The position numbers were made by a program, and so were the translations under genes. DNA of 49,280 bases from Gemmatimonadaceae bacterium. Lineage in GTDB: Bacteria > Gemmatimonadota > Gemmatimonadetes > Gemmatimonadales > Gemmatimonadaceae. The notes beneath the pieces are model-generated. The model worked only from the letters and a program-made list of their open reading frames with translations, was not told where the DNA came from and did no database searches. Each line of letters opens with the position of its first letter. Position 1 is the stretch's first letter. The DNA is taken from the NCBI GenBank assembly GCA_013361935.1, contig JABFXC010000119.1:1-49280 (forward strand). Reading direction: 5' to 3'. This document shows, one piece after another, positions 34,596 to 43,233 of the stretch.

Positions 34596-34669
34596 GGGGT
34601 CAGCGGCCAGGCGGAAGGAACTGCGTCAACCGCAGTCAACGCCGTTCCTGACGCCTGACCCCTGACCCC
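34596..34669. repeat. CAGGCGGAAGG hairpin repeat, copy a
   Basis: GGGGTCAGCGGCCAGG / CCTGACCCC arms with centre GTCAACCGCAGTCAAC. It follows the GMC-subunit gene by 5 bp and precedes the Gfo/Idh gene on the same strand; probably a terminator or REP-like element. Other copies are at 40352, 43169 and 44927. Confidence 0.75.
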
Positions 34670-34698
34670 CGATCCCTCACCACCAACACGAATCCAGT

Positions 34699-35805
34699 AT
34701 GTCGAAAGTGAAGATCGGCATCATCGGCTCCCGCTTCCAGGCGGACTGCATCGCGCACTCGGTGAAGATGATGCCCGACGAGATGGAGGTCGTCGCCGTG
34801 GCGTCGCCGACGCCGGGGAACGCGGAGAAGTTCGCGCGCCAGCACGGCATTCGCGCCGCGTACACCGACTATCGCGAGATGCTGCGCGACCGGGACGTGG
34901 AGCTGATCTCGATCACCGCGCCAAACCGCCTGCACGCGCAGATCACCATCGAGGCCGCCGCCGCGGGGAAGCACGTCGTCTGCGAGAAGCCGCTCTGCAT
35001 CACGCTCGAGGAGGCGGACGCGATGATCGAGGCGTGCGACCACGCCGGCGTCCTGCTCCTCTACGCGGAGGAGCTCTTCTTCGCGCCGAAGTACGTGAAG
35101 GCCAAGCAGATGGCCGACGAGGGAGCGTTCGGGAAGGTCCACCTCGTGAAGCAGGGGGAGAAGCACAACGGTCCGCACTCGGACTGGTTCTGGGACGTAA
35201 ACCAGTCGGGCGGCGGCGCGCTCATGGACCTCGGCTGCCACGGCATCGCGTTCTGCTGGTGGTTCCTCGGCAAGCCCGAGGTGAAGAGCGTGTACGCACA
35301 GCTCTCGACTCAGACGAACGCGCACCGCACGCAGGGCGACGACGAGGCGATCACGATCATCGAGTTCGCCAACGGAGCGATCGGGATGGTCGAGAACAGC
35401 TGGAACCGTCCCGGCGGGATGGACGACAGCATCGAGGTGTTCGGCGACAAGGGGCAGACCTACGCCGACATGCTGATGGGCAACGCGCTTCCCACCTACT
35501 CGGAGGTCGGCTTCGGCTACGCGGTGGAGAAGGCGGGATCGACGAAGGGATGGACGTACCCGGTCTTCGAGGAGCACTGGAACTACGGCTTCCCCCAGGA
35601 GATGCGGCACTTCGCCCGATGCGTGCGCGGGAAGGAGACCCCGATCTCCGATGGGCGCACGGGGCGCGTCGTGCAGGAGGTGCTCTACGCGGCGTACGCG
35701 TCGGCGGGGCTCGGCCGCAAGGTGACGATGCCCTTCCGTCCGGCGGGGATCGAGAAGCCGATCGATCTCTGGAAGAAGCCGGAGCTGGCGCGAGACGCGC
35801 GCTGA
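34699..35805 (+). CDS. Gfo/Idh/MocA-family NAD(P)-dependent dehydrogenase
   Basis: A 368-residue two-domain sugar dehydrogenase. Rossmann start VKIGIIGSRFQADCIA; the family hallmark EKP lies at 96-98 in VVCEKPLC; catalytic Asp177 and His181 lie in GGGALMDLGCHGIA. It interconverts a keto- and hydroxy-sugar or inositol derivative. The final codons run to TGA at 35803-35805, immediately before the kinase ATG, so translation is coupled. In this context it probably acts on the product of the GMC oxidation. Confidence 0.93.
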   Translation: MSKVKIGIIGSRFQADCIAHSVKMMPDEMEVVAVASPTPGNAEKFARQHGIRAAYTDYREMLRDRDVELISITAPNRLHAQITIEAAAAGKHVVCEKPLCITLEEADAMIEACDHAGVLLLYAEELFFAPKYVKAKQMADEGAFGKVHLVKQGEKHNGPHSDWFWDVNQSGGGALMDLGCHGIAFCWWFLGKPEVKSVYAQLSTQTNAHRTQGDDEAITIIEFANGAIGMVENSWNRPGGMDDSIEVFGDKGQTYADMLMGNALPTYSEVGFGYAVEKAGSTKGWTYPVFEEHWNYGFPQEMRHFARCVRGKETPISDGRTGRVVQEVLYAAYASAGLGRKVTMPFRPAGIEKPIDLWKKPELARDAR

Positions 35806-36702
35806 ATGCGTCTCGTCGCCGCGGTGGACATCGGCGGAACGCGGACGAAGCTCGGCGTCGTCGGTGAGGACGGGAGCATCGTTCGCCGCACCACGATCCC
35901 GACGCCAGCGCGCGGGGAGCCCGAGCAGCTCGTGAGCGGGATCGGCGCGACGCTCGGCAGGATGATCGACGCGCTGCACCCGGAGGTCGTCGACGGCGTC
36001 GGCGTCTCGGTCGCGGGATTTCTCGACGCCGAGCGCGAGGCGATGGTCGGCAACGCGAACCTGCCGCTGCTCTGCGAGTTCCCGCTGCGGCGCGCGCTCG
36101 AGCGCGCGACCGGGCTCGCCGCGCGGCTCGAGGTGGATTCGAACGCGGCGGCGATCGCCGAGCATCGGCATGGCGCGGGCGTCGGCGCGCGGCGGCTGCT
36201 GAGCATCGCGATCGGCACGGGGCTCGGCGGCGGAGTGATCGTCGACGGGCGGATGCTCCGCTACACCGGCGCGTGCGCGGGCGACCTCGGCCACGTCATC
36301 ATCGACCACGATGGGCGGCAGTGCAGCTGCGGCGCGCGCGGCTGCCTCGAGGCGATGGTGTCGTCGTCGGCGCTGTCGGAGCGCGCCGGAGGGCTCCCCG
36401 TGCGCGAGGTGGTCGGCCGCGCGCGCGCGCAGGATCGCACCGCGCTCGCCGCGCTCGAAGAGACGGGATGGTGGCTCGGGCTCGGGCTCGCCTCGCTCGC
36501 TCCGCTCTTCGCGCCGGACCGCATCGTCGTCGGCGGTGGCGTCGCGGCGGCGGGCGAGCTGCTGCTCGAGCCCGCGCGCGCGAGCTATCGCGAGCACGCG
36601 GCCGCCGATCAGCGCGACCGCGCGCGGATCGTCGGCTCGATCTTCGAAGGGTGGGACGGGATGATCGGCGCGGCGAGCGGGTTTCTCCAACCGATGGAAT
36701 AG
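35806..36702 (+). CDS. ROK-family sugar kinase
   Basis: 298 residues starting right after the previous stop. The ATP-binding DIGGTRTKLGVV opens the ASKHA fold; the ROK zinc site CSCGARGCLEA is present with CAGDLGHVIIDH before it. The sugar-binding/catalytic segment is EVDSNAAAIAE, replacing the usual N-D-A-N. It phosphorylates a hexose or amino sugar in the cytoplasm. The ATG at 35806 has no visible Shine-Dalgarno and relies on coupling. Fourth gene of the sugar cluster. Confidence 0.93.
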   Translation: MRLVAAVDIGGTRTKLGVVGEDGSIVRRTTIPTPARGEPEQLVSGIGATLGRMIDALHPEVVDGVGVSVAGFLDAEREAMVGNANLPLLCEFPLRRALERATGLAARLEVDSNAAAIAEHRHGAGVGARRLLSIAIGTGLGGGVIVDGRMLRYTGACAGDLGHVIIDHDGRQCSCGARGCLEAMVSSSALSERAGGLPVREVVGRARAQDRTALAALEETGWWLGLGLASLAPLFAPDRIVVGGGVAAAGELLLEPARASYREHAAADQRDRARIVGSIFEGWDGMIGAASGFLQPME

Positions 36703-36705
36703 CGC

Positions 36706-37491
36706 ATGGCCTCGACGCCGATCCGCGTCTTCACGACCCCCGAAGCGTTAGGCGACCACGTCGCCGCGCTGCTGCTCGACCGCATCGGCGCCGCGCGGCG
36801 GGAGGGGCGCCCCTTCCTGCTCGGCAGCCCGACGGGACGCACGCCGCGTCCCGTGCTCGACGCGCTGGCGCGGCGAGTGGCGGCGACGCGGGAGGACCTG
36901 TCGCACCTCGTGGTCGTGATGATGGACGAGTACCTGGTGCCCGGCGCCCGCGGGCTGGCGTACGCGCCGTCGTCGGAGCCGTGGTCCTGCCACGCCTTCG
37001 CGCGCGTCGAGATCGTCGGTCGGCTGAACGCGGTGCTCCCCGCCGGGCGCGGAGTGCGCGAGACCATGGTGTGGTTCCCCGACCCGGCGGCGCCGGACGC
37101 CTACGACGCGCGCATCGCCGCCGCCGGCGGGATCGATCTCTTCCTGCTCGCCTCCGGCGCGAGCGACGGCCACGTCGCCTTCAACCCGCCCGGCAGCCCG
37201 CGCGAGAGCCGGACGCGCATCATCCCGCTCTCCGAGGAGACGCGCCGCGACAACCTTCTCACCTTCCCCACCTTCGGCACGCTCGAGAAGGTGCCGCATC
37301 ACGGCGTGAGCGTCGGCATCGCGACCATCGTCGACTCGAAGGAAGCGCTGATGCTCGCATGGGGCGCGGGCAAGCGCGAGACCGTCTCCCGGATGCGCGC
37401 GGCGACGCGCTACGAACCCGACTGGCCGGCGACGCTCATCCACGAATGCGCGCGCGGCGAGATCATCGTCGACGTCGCGGCGGCTGGGTAG
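36706..37491 (+). CDS. NagB/6-phosphogluconolactonase-like enzyme
   Basis: 261 residues, 3 bp after the kinase stop. The phosphate loop GSPTGRTP is at 40-47, DEY at 74-76 corresponds to the catalytic Asp of NagB, and the DGH motif at 154-156 to the ring-opening histidine segment (SDGHVAFNPPGSP). The glutamate that follows H-x-A-F-N in glucosamine-6-phosphate deaminase is replaced by Pro here (FNPP instead of FNEP). It therefore probably is a NagB-like isomerase or deaminase of an unusual sugar phosphate. Last gene of the cluster. Confidence 0.9.
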   Translation: MASTPIRVFTTPEALGDHVAALLLDRIGAARREGRPFLLGSPTGRTPRPVLDALARRVAATREDLSHLVVVMMDEYLVPGARGLAYAPSSEPWSCHAFARVEIVGRLNAVLPAGRGVRETMVWFPDPAAPDAYDARIAAAGGIDLFLLASGASDGHVAFNPPGSPRESRTRIIPLSEETRRDNLLTFPTFGTLEKVPHHGVSVGIATIVDSKEALMLAWGAGKRETVSRMRAATRYEPDWPATLIHECARGEIIVDVAAAG

Positions 37492-37548
37492 GCATCGGAT
37501 CGCTCCGTGTGGCGCGGCGGCTCCTCGGGCTCCGAGTCGGCTATTGCC
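37491..37548. repeat. Solo arm of the nested-hairpin element
   Basis: GGCATCGGATCGCTCC (37491-37506), followed by sequence matching the left outer arm of the 31.4-kb element (GTGTGGCG, then GGCTCCTCGG and GAGTCGGCT), without the inner modules or a right arm. The next repeat family follows directly. Confidence 0.6.
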
Positions 37549-37558
37549 TTGTGCCGAG

Positions 37559-37629
37559 ACACGAAGGCCACGAAGGAGCACGAAGGCTGCTACGGCAACT
37601 CCTTCGTGCACCTTCGTGGCCTTCGTGTT
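37559..37629. repeat. CACGAAGG hairpin repeat, copy a
   Basis: ACACGAAGGCCACGAAGG on the left pairs with CCTTCGTGGCCTTCGTGT on the right. It sits between the convergent NagB-like gene and the lipoprotein gene. A second copy is at 48674. Confidence 0.75.
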
Positions 37630-37651
37630 CACCACCCCGACCGAGCCTCCC

Positions 37652-38206
37652 TCACCCCTGCGCGAGCTGCTTCAGCAGATCGGCGATCCGCGACTCCAGC
37701 CCGCCGGTGGTCGTACAGGCGACGTACTCGCCGGCGAAGGACACGGGGCGGGCCTGGGCCTGGAGCGAGGTGCTCGCGAGGGTGCGCGCGCCGTCGGCGG
37801 TGGGGCGGAGCTGCGTGGCGACGGCGAAGAAGACCTCGTAGGTCTCCGCGTTAGGCCCGCCCTGCGCGTGTCCGCAGTCGAGCAGGCGCATGAGCGGCGT
37901 CTTCCCGAGCGTGCGGCGGACCTTGATCCCCGTGTTCCCCATCAGGTGCTGCGACTCGTCCACCGTCGACACCGGGATCCCGAGCGAGTCGTAGACCGCG
38001 CGCAGCGCCACCCAGGTCTTCGCGAGCGGCGCGGCGACGTCGACCGTCGCCGTGGGGGAGACGGTAGTGGTCGTGATGGCCGTCTGACCGCTCTGCGCGC
38101 CGCCGGAGATGCGGGTCGTCGAGATCGTCGTCGGCGCGCTCCTGTCCACCGGCGCCGAGGCGCAGGCGAGCGTGAAGGCGAGAGCGAGGAGCAGGGAGCC
38201 GCGCAT
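37652..38206 (-). CDS. Lipoprotein of unknown function
   Basis: 184 residues. Signal MRGSLLLALAFTLAC with a weak lipobox; the mature protein is Thr/Ser-rich at first (TTISTTRISGGAQSGQTAITTTTV) and then carries a globular part with two cysteines (DCGHAQG and ACTTTG). The region TWVALRAVYDSLGIPVSTVDESQHL looks like a helix-strand fold found in several gram-negative periplasmic proteins. No certain family. Located between convergent repeats and the divergent hydrolase promoter region. Confidence 0.7.
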   Translation of the reverse strand: MRGSLLLALAFTLACASAPVDRSAPTTISTTRISGGAQSGQTAITTTTVSPTATVDVAAPLAKTWVALRAVYDSLGIPVSTVDESQHLMGNTGIKVRRTLGKTPLMRLLDCGHAQGGPNAETYEVFFAVATQLRPTADGARTLASTSLQAQARPVSFAGEYVACTTTGGLESRIADLLKQLAQG

Positions 38207-38287
38207 CGATCCTCCAGGAGTCGGGATTGAACGTGGAACCGCCGCACTATTCTGCGGCCCCCGTCCCTCCCGGGGAAGAGCCCGCCG

Positions 38288-39466
38288 TCAGGAGCCCGGG
38301 ATGTGCGGCACGACCGCGTCCCAGGTCTGCGGGTTGTCCCAGTACGCGAGGTGCGATCGCGGGAAGGGCTGCAGGCTGGAGACCTCCACGTCCTCGACGC
38401 GCCCGGGGAAGATGCGTCTCCCTTCGTAGCTCAGCACGTCGCGGAGGTCGTAGACGTTCACCCACTTCGGGAAGTGCGCGGGGAGCGGCTCGCCGAACGC
38501 CAGCGAGGAGAGCGCGTCGACCTCGTAGAAGAACGGCGCCTGCGAGCCGATCGTCGCGAGGAGCGCCACCTCGGGGATCGGCTCCTGGATGAGCAGATCG
38601 ACGCACATGATGCCGCCGAGGCTGTGCGCGAGGAGCACCACCGGCGGCTCGAGCTCGGCGATGCGCGCGCGGATGAAGTCGCGCATCGCCTGGCCGCGCG
38701 CCTGGTAGCGGATGATGTCGGCGACGAAGGGCGACGTCGCATCGGTGATCGCGCTCATCTGCCGCTTCGTGTAGCTGGCGACGAGCGACGCGGCGACGCC
38801 CTGGATGGGCGAGGTGAGGATCTTCACGAGCACGTGCTCGTCGTCGCCGAGCTCGCGGTCGAGCGTGTCGACGACGAGGTCGCGCAGGGGACCGTCGGTC
38901 GCGATGCGCACGCTCTCGCGCTCCTCGGAGATCGCGATCGCCGTCGCGACCACCGCGCGCGCGGTGGCGCTGGTGTACGGTCCCATCGGATCCCCCGCGC
39001 CGCGCATCGCGTCGCGGAACGGCTGCGACTCGCCCACCGTGCCTAACGCTCGCCCGAAGACGTGGGCGATCCCCCCCGCCTCGAGGAGCTCGGCGAGCTG
39101 GGACGAGGGCGTCAGCTCGCGCAGCCGCTTCTTCAGCAGCTCGCCGGCCGGGACGGCGCCGAGGTCGATCCCGCGCCGGCGCGGCGGGGCGATGGCGAGG
39201 AGTCGCAGCTCGTAGCACGAGTCCTCGTACAGCTCGCGCCAGAGCGCCAGCGCGTCCACCGCCGCCTCGTCCTCGCGCGGGGGATGGTAGGTGGGGATCG
39301 ACTTGCCGTTCGCGTTGAGCCGCGCCCCGGTGTGGTCCCCCCACAGGCAGCGCTCGACGCAGAGATCGGGACGCCGCTCGAGCAACGCCTTTCGAATCCG
39401 GCGAAAGGGCTCGGCGAGGTGCGGGGTGCGTCCCCCCGTCCCGTGCACCAAGAGGACGCTCGTCAT
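38288..39466 (-). CDS. Alpha/beta hydrolase (serine hydrolase-like), 392 residues
   Basis: MTSVLLVHGTGGRTPHLAEPF has the VHGTGG oxyanion loop at the start; the nucleophile elbow is AHSLGG (VVLLAHSLGGIMC, G-x-S-x-G with the first glycine replaced by Ala). The remainder is long and helical with DDEHVLVKILTSPIQGVAASLV. It is a cytoplasmic enzyme of unknown substrate. The downstream end is 82 bp before the lipoprotein stop on the same strand. Its start overlaps the stop of the reductase upstream (ATGA), so both belong to one operon. Confidence 0.82.
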   Translation of the reverse strand: MTSVLLVHGTGGRTPHLAEPFRRIRKALLERRPDLCVERCLWGDHTGARLNANGKSIPTYHPPREDEAAVDALALWRELYEDSCYELRLLAIAPPRRRGIDLGAVPAGELLKKRLRELTPSSQLAELLEAGGIAHVFGRALGTVGESQPFRDAMRGAGDPMGPYTSATARAVVATAIAISEERESVRIATDGPLRDLVVDTLDRELGDDEHVLVKILTSPIQGVAASLVASYTKRQMSAITDATSPFVADIIRYQARGQAMRDFIRARIAELEPPVVLLAHSLGGIMCVDLLIQEPIPEVALLATIGSQAPFFYEVDALSSLAFGEPLPAHFPKWVNVYDLRDVLSYEGRRIFPGRVEDVEVSSLQPFPRSHLAYWDNPQTWDAVVPHIPGS

Positions 39467-39978
39467 CGCGGCGCGTAGTGAAGGCTGACCATCCCGCTCG
39501 GGTAGCGATGGAGGTGCGTGAGGGTGAGCGGCGTCTTCCCTCCCCCGGGCGGAAGCAGCGGGATCCCGCCGCCGAGCAGGATGGGGACGATGGTCACCTC
39601 GATGGAATCGACCTGGCGCTCGGCGAGGAGGCTGGCGAAGAGCGTCCCGCCGCCGAAGAGCCAGATGTCCCCCTTCCCCGCTTCGGCGCGCAGCCCCGCC
39701 ACCACGGCGCCCGCGTCGCTCGCGACGACGGTGACGCCCGGATGATCGGACTGGAGAAGGCTCCGCGAAAAGACGTAGACGCGCGTCCCCGGCTTCCACG
39801 GCGCGCCCATGCGCAGCGTCAGCTCGTAGCTGAGCCGTCCGAGCAGGACGGTGTCGACGTTGGCGAAGATCGCGGCGAAGTCGACCGCGGGATCGTCGGG
39901 AATCCAGTCGAACTCGCCGTCAGGACCGGCGATGTACCCGTCGAGGGTCGCGGCGACGTTGTAGCGGACCTGACGCAT
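39463..39978 (-). CDS. Dihydrofolate reductase-like (RibD_C) protein
   Basis: 171 residues: MRQVRYNVAATLDGYIAGPD has the A-x-L-D-G-x-I-A signature; DTVLLGRLSYELTLRMGAPW and DIWLFGGGTLFASLLAERQVDSIEV are the G-R and GGG nucleotide motifs. Third member in this window. It is the first gene of a two-gene operon with the hydrolase, and its start overlaps nothing upstream. Substrate unknown. Confidence 0.9.
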   Translation of the reverse strand: MRQVRYNVAATLDGYIAGPDGEFDWIPDDPAVDFAAIFANVDTVLLGRLSYELTLRMGAPWKPGTRVYVFSRSLLQSDHPGVTVVASDAGAVVAGLRAEAGKGDIWLFGGGTLFASLLAERQVDSIEVTIVPILLGGGIPLLPPGGGKTPLTLTHLHRYPSGMVSLHYAPR

Positions 39979-40074
39979 GGTGGCGAGGAGCGGGGAGGGA
40001 CGATGGAAGCGCGAGCGGCCGGTACGAGCGTTGCTTCTCTCGTGGTCCCTCAACATTCAACCAGGAAGCCCAAC

Positions 40075-40344
40075 ATGCGAGAGAGCGAGAAGAACGTCGG
40101 CCGCGCCGATCACAATCCGTCGCAGCGGAACGACGAGCAGGGCGAGCACTCGACTGTCGGCGACAGCGCGGACCAGCGCGCGCACGGCGCGCACGGCCGC
40201 GGCACGCGCGGTCAGGAGCAGAAGCTCGACCCGACCTCCCCCGCGCCGGACAGCGCCAAGGGCACCGACCGCGGCGGCAGCGCCGGCTGGGGGAGCGAGG
40301 GTTCGGGGGGATCGACGATCGACAAGACGTCGCCGGAGCGCTAG
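40075..40344 (+). CDS. Hydrophilic disordered small protein
   Basis: 89 residues beginning MRESEKNVGRADHNPSQRND; almost entirely Gly, Ser, Asp, Gln, Arg, His, with a GSEGSGGSTIDK end. No hydrophobic core; predicted to be intrinsically disordered, like stress or desiccation-related hydrophilins. CCAGGAAG lies upstream as ribosome site. The start lies in the spacer divergent from the reductase. Confidence 0.6.
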   Translation: MRESEKNVGRADHNPSQRNDEQGEHSTVGDSADQRAHGAHGRGTRGQEQKLDPTSPAPDSAKGTDRGGSAGWGSEGSGGSTIDKTSPER

Positions 40345-40351
40345 CTGAGCG

Positions 40352-40435
40352 AGGGGCCAGGGGACAGGCGGAAGGAACGGCGTTGACTGCAGTCGACGCC
40401 GTTCCTTCCGCCTGGCCCCTGGCCCCTGGCCCCTG
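40352..40435. repeat. CAGGCGGAAGG hairpin repeat, copy b
   Basis: Near-perfect palindrome CAGGCGGAAGGAACGGCG / CGCCGTTCCTTCCGCCTG with a TGACTGCAGTCGA centre and a GGCCCCT triplet tail. It sits exactly between two convergent genes (stops at 40344 and 40439), a good position for a bidirectional terminator. Confidence 0.85.
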
Positions 40436-40438
40436 GTG

Positions 40439-40792
40439 TCAGTCGTCCTGCTCCCAGTCCGTGAGCGCCGCGACGACCAGCGTGATCGCGGTGAGGCCGA
40501 AGCAGAGATTCCGCGCGGCCTTGTTCTCGGCGAAGCCGAGGACCCACGGCAACGCGGGGAGAACAGCGGCGATCGCCAGCTCGGCGGCCCCGTGTGCCTT
40601 GAAGGGGACCTTCCGCTTCACCGCCAGCGGATAGTCCGTCACCGACGACAGACCCGTGTACCCCGCGGCGAGCGACTCGAAGAGACGCGTCGCGTTCTTC
40701 GGCATGTCGAACATCGCCGGCGCGGCGGCGACCGCGGCCGAGGTCGTGTAGTCGAGGACTCCGTGGATGCGCGGGCTGATCGGCTTCCGCAT
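40439..40792 (-). CDS. Conserved small membrane protein
   Basis: 117 residues with three or four hydrophobic helices (about 14-28, 38-55, 65-88, 95-110). The opening MRKPISPRIHGVLDYTTSAA recurs in uncharacterised membrane proteins of several phyla (conserved I-H-G-x-L-D-Y). GGAGAAGCGCAGC precedes the ATG. It is convergent with the disordered-protein gene through the hairpin repeat. Confidence 0.75.
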   Translation of the reverse strand: MRKPISPRIHGVLDYTTSAAVAAAPAMFDMPKNATRLFESLAAGYTGLSSVTDYPLAVKRKVPFKAHGAAELAIAAVLPALPWVLGFAENKAARNLCFGLTAITLVVAALTDWEQDD

Positions 40793-40863
40793 GCTGCGCT
40801 TCTCCGATGAGGTGGGGATCGGCGCAGTGCGAAAGGCGTTCCGCCGCGGCGCGACGAGCCGCG

Positions 40864-41862
40864 TCAGTAGCCGTCCACCGTCAGGCGGAACGATCCCCAC
40901 GGGTGCGCCGCGGGCGCCGCGCGATACTCGGGACCGCGGAGCACGGCGCTGTACTCGACGGCGTAGCGCCGCCAGCGCACCCCCGTCGCGATCTCCCCCT
41001 CCGCGACGAGCGGCCGCCTGACGGCGGCGTCGCCGCGACGCCATCCTTCGATCACCGCGCTCCGCAGGACGGCGTCACCCCGCACCGCGATCCGCGCGAA
41101 GAGCCGCGACGGGTGGGGCACGTCGGGCGTCGCCGGACTCCACGGCGCCCCATCGCGCGAAGCGATCTCCAGGTCCCCGCCGCCGGAGAGCGCGGTGAGC
41201 GCGTTGCCCACCGCTCCCTCCCATCGCAGGTGCGCCGCGACGCTGCGGGTACCCGCCGCCGGGCGCTCGAAGCGGCGCGACTCGCCGTACCGGGCGCCTA
41301 ACGTTCCACGGGAGGCGAGCTGGTGCCCCCATCCGAGCTGCGGCCCGGTGCGGACGAGCCGGTGGATGTCCATCTGCGCATCCTCGGCGAGCGAGGGGCG
41401 GCCGGTGACTCCCGCCTCGAGGGAGAGGGAGCGCGTCACCCCCGGCGTGATACGGGCCGCTCCGAGGCTCAAGCCGAGCCATCCTGCGTACGGGCGCTCG
41501 CCCGGCACCGGGGCCACTCCGTCGTGGCGCGGCGTGTAGATGTCCTGCGTCAGCGCCGCGGCGGTCGTCACGCATCCCGCGGCGCGCGATTCCGCGGCGC
41601 GGCAGGACGAGTCGGCGTGCACGGCGCGCGCTATCAATCCCGGCGCCGAGGACCAGGTGACGCGGGCGCGGGTGCCGTGCGTGTAGTCGTAGTCGGGCGG
41701 CGCGCCGCGGCCGCGGACGAGAAAGAGATCGTTCTCGGCGACCGTTTCCACCGCGCGCGCGGCGCCGGGCGATTGCGCGACCGCGCTCGCCGGAAGGGCG
41801 ACGAGCAGCGCGGCACGGCATGCGACGATGAAGGCGACGTCGAGCAGCTTCCCCGCGGCCAT
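40864..41862 (-). CDS. Outer-membrane lipid A deacylase, LpxR family
   Basis: 332 residues. Signal peptide (1-30, ending SAVAQS), then ETVAENDLFLV with the conserved Asn44-Asp45 of LpxR and YDYTHGTRARVTW. ALTQDIYTPRHDGVAPVPGERPYAGWLGLSLG is the characteristic second segment, with rest arranged as beta-strands (for example GPQLGWGHQLASRGTLGARYGE). LpxR removes the 3'-acyloxyacyl chain of lipid A, so its presence implies an LPS-containing outer membrane. Start 41862 overlaps the preceding gene's region by TGAGGATG. Confidence 0.88.
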   Translation of the reverse strand: MAAGKLLDVAFIVACRAALLVALPASAVAQSPGAARAVETVAENDLFLVRGRGAPPDYDYTHGTRARVTWSSAPGLIARAVHADSSCRAAESRAAGCVTTAAALTQDIYTPRHDGVAPVPGERPYAGWLGLSLGAARITPGVTRSLSLEAGVTGRPSLAEDAQMDIHRLVRTGPQLGWGHQLASRGTLGARYGESRRFERPAAGTRSVAAHLRWEGAVGNALTALSGGGDLEIASRDGAPWSPATPDVPHPSRLFARIAVRGDAVLRSAVIEGWRRGDAAVRRPLVAEGEIATGVRWRRYAVEYSAVLRGPEYRAAPAAHPWGSFRLTVDGY

Positions 41863-41864
41863 CC

Positions 41865-42365
41865 TCAATCCGCCCGATACGCGCGCGCCGGCCGGTCGAA
41901 GAGATCGCGGAAGTCGTAGATCCCGGGGACCTCGTCGAGCTCCTCGAGCGTTGCCATCGAGGCGAGGGCGTTCGCCCCCACCCAGCGCATCACGCGGTCG
42001 TGCTGCTCGAGGAACCACACCGTGAGGGGCTCCAGGACGATCGGGCGGAGCTCGGGATGCGACAGCGCCTGCAGGATGACCTCGTACAGCCGGCGGTCGT
42101 GCGGCTCGCGCAGGTGGCGCAGCAGCACCGGCACCGCCTCCGGCGGTGGCGCGTCGCCATCGACGAAGTCGTAGATCGAGGCGATCTTCACCCCGATCGC
42201 GGCGAGGTCCTCGCGCAGGGGACCTTCGTGCGGCGCGATCTCCGCCGACCGCCGGGCGCGAGGCTCGGCGACGTCGTCCTGCGGCGGCCGCAGCTCGCCC
42301 TCCGCGGCCGGGGGCGGCGGCGGGGGCGCGGCGGTGGCTGCATCCTCGGTATCGTTCTGTCGCAT
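41865..42365 (-). CDS. Helical repeat-like hypothetical protein
   Basis: 166 residues. A Pro/Ala N-terminal tail (AAPPPPPPAAEGELR) is followed by helices with a HEAT-like look: VPVLLRHLREPHDRRLYEVILQALS, then RPIVLEPLTVWFLEQHDRVMRWVGANALASMA. It has no signal sequence and no recognised motif. Immediately upstream of lpxR on the same strand; both are probably cotranscribed. Function unknown. Confidence 0.7.
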   Translation of the reverse strand: MRQNDTEDAATAAPPPPPPAAEGELRPPQDDVAEPRARRSAEIAPHEGPLREDLAAIGVKIASIYDFVDGDAPPPEAVPVLLRHLREPHDRRLYEVILQALSHPELRPIVLEPLTVWFLEQHDRVMRWVGANALASMATLEELDEVPGIYDFRDLFDRPARAYRAD

Positions 42366-42461
42366 TGCCAGCTCTCCTGGTGATGCCTAACGTCAGCCGT
42401 CGTCGACGCCGCGCACCGTGCGCGGCGGGTCGTTCGGTACGTCACTTGGACCAAGGCACGC

Positions 42462-43202
42462 ATGAACTGGCTCGCGGACCCGAACGCCTGGATCGGCCTC
42501 CTCACGCTCACCGCGCTGGAGATCGTCCTCGGGATCGACAACATCATCTTCATTTCGATCCTCAGTGGCAAGCTCCCGCCCGCCGAGCAGCCCAAGGCGC
42601 GCCGCTACGGGCTCCTCGGCGCCTTCGTCACCCGGCTGCTGCTGCTCTTCAGCATTGCCTGGGTGGTCCGTCTGACCCGCCCGCTCTTCACCGTCCTCGA
42701 TCATGGCGTCTCCGGCCGCGATCTGATCCTCATCCTCGGAGGTCTCTTCCTCATCGGCAAGGCGACCTTCGAGATCCACGGAAAGATCGAGGGCGAGGAG
42801 CATCACGAGAGCGACGCCCGACGCGCCGCCCGCTCGCTGGGCGCCGTGGTCGCGCAGATCATGGTGGTCGACATCGTCTTCTCGCTCGACTCCGTCATCA
42901 CCGCCGTCGGCATGGTGGACGCGGTGTCGATCATGGTCGCCGCGAACGTGATCGCCCTCGGCATCATGCTCGCCGCGGCGGGAACGATCAGCGACTTCGT
43001 CGATCGTCGTCCCACGGTGAAGATCCTCGCCCTCGCCTTCCTCGTGCTCATCGGCACGAACCTCGTCGCCGAAGGCTTCGGCGTGCACATCCCGAAGGGC
43101 TACACCTACTTCGCGATGGCGTTCTCGGTCACGGTCGAGATGCTCAACCTGCGGCTGCGCCGAAGGGCGGGGACCAGGAGCCAGGCGGAAGGAACGGCGT
43201 AA
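42462..43202 (+). CDS. TerC-family integral membrane protein
   Basis: 246 residues with about seven helices. The hallmarks are ALEIVLGIDNIIFISILS and VVDIVFSLDSVITAVGMV, the two related acidic segments of the TerC/Alx family. Members are linked to manganese export, tellurite resistance and metal supply to exported enzymes. The last nine residues (GTRSQAEGTA end) are encoded by a hairpin repeat, so the tail is probably unrelated to function. The ATG follows CAAGGCACGC. Confidence 0.93.
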   Translation: MNWLADPNAWIGLLTLTALEIVLGIDNIIFISILSGKLPPAEQPKARRYGLLGAFVTRLLLLFSIAWVVRLTRPLFTVLDHGVSGRDLILILGGLFLIGKATFEIHGKIEGEEHHESDARRAARSLGAVVAQIMVVDIVFSLDSVITAVGMVDAVSIMVAANVIALGIMLAAAGTISDFVDRRPTVKILALAFLVLIGTNLVAEGFGVHIPKGYTYFAMAFSVTVEMLNLRLRRRAGTRSQAEGTA

Positions 43203-43233
43203 CCGCAGTGCCTTCCGCCTGGCTCCCGACCTC
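43169..43233. repeat. CAGGCGGAAGG hairpin repeat, copy c
   Basis: GAGCCAGGCGGAAGG / CCTTCCGCCTGGCTC around GAACGGCGTAACCGCAGTG. It overlaps the 3' end of the TerC gene and supplies its stop codon (TAA at 43200-43202), and ends at the stop of the convergent lipoprotein gene. Confidence 0.85.
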
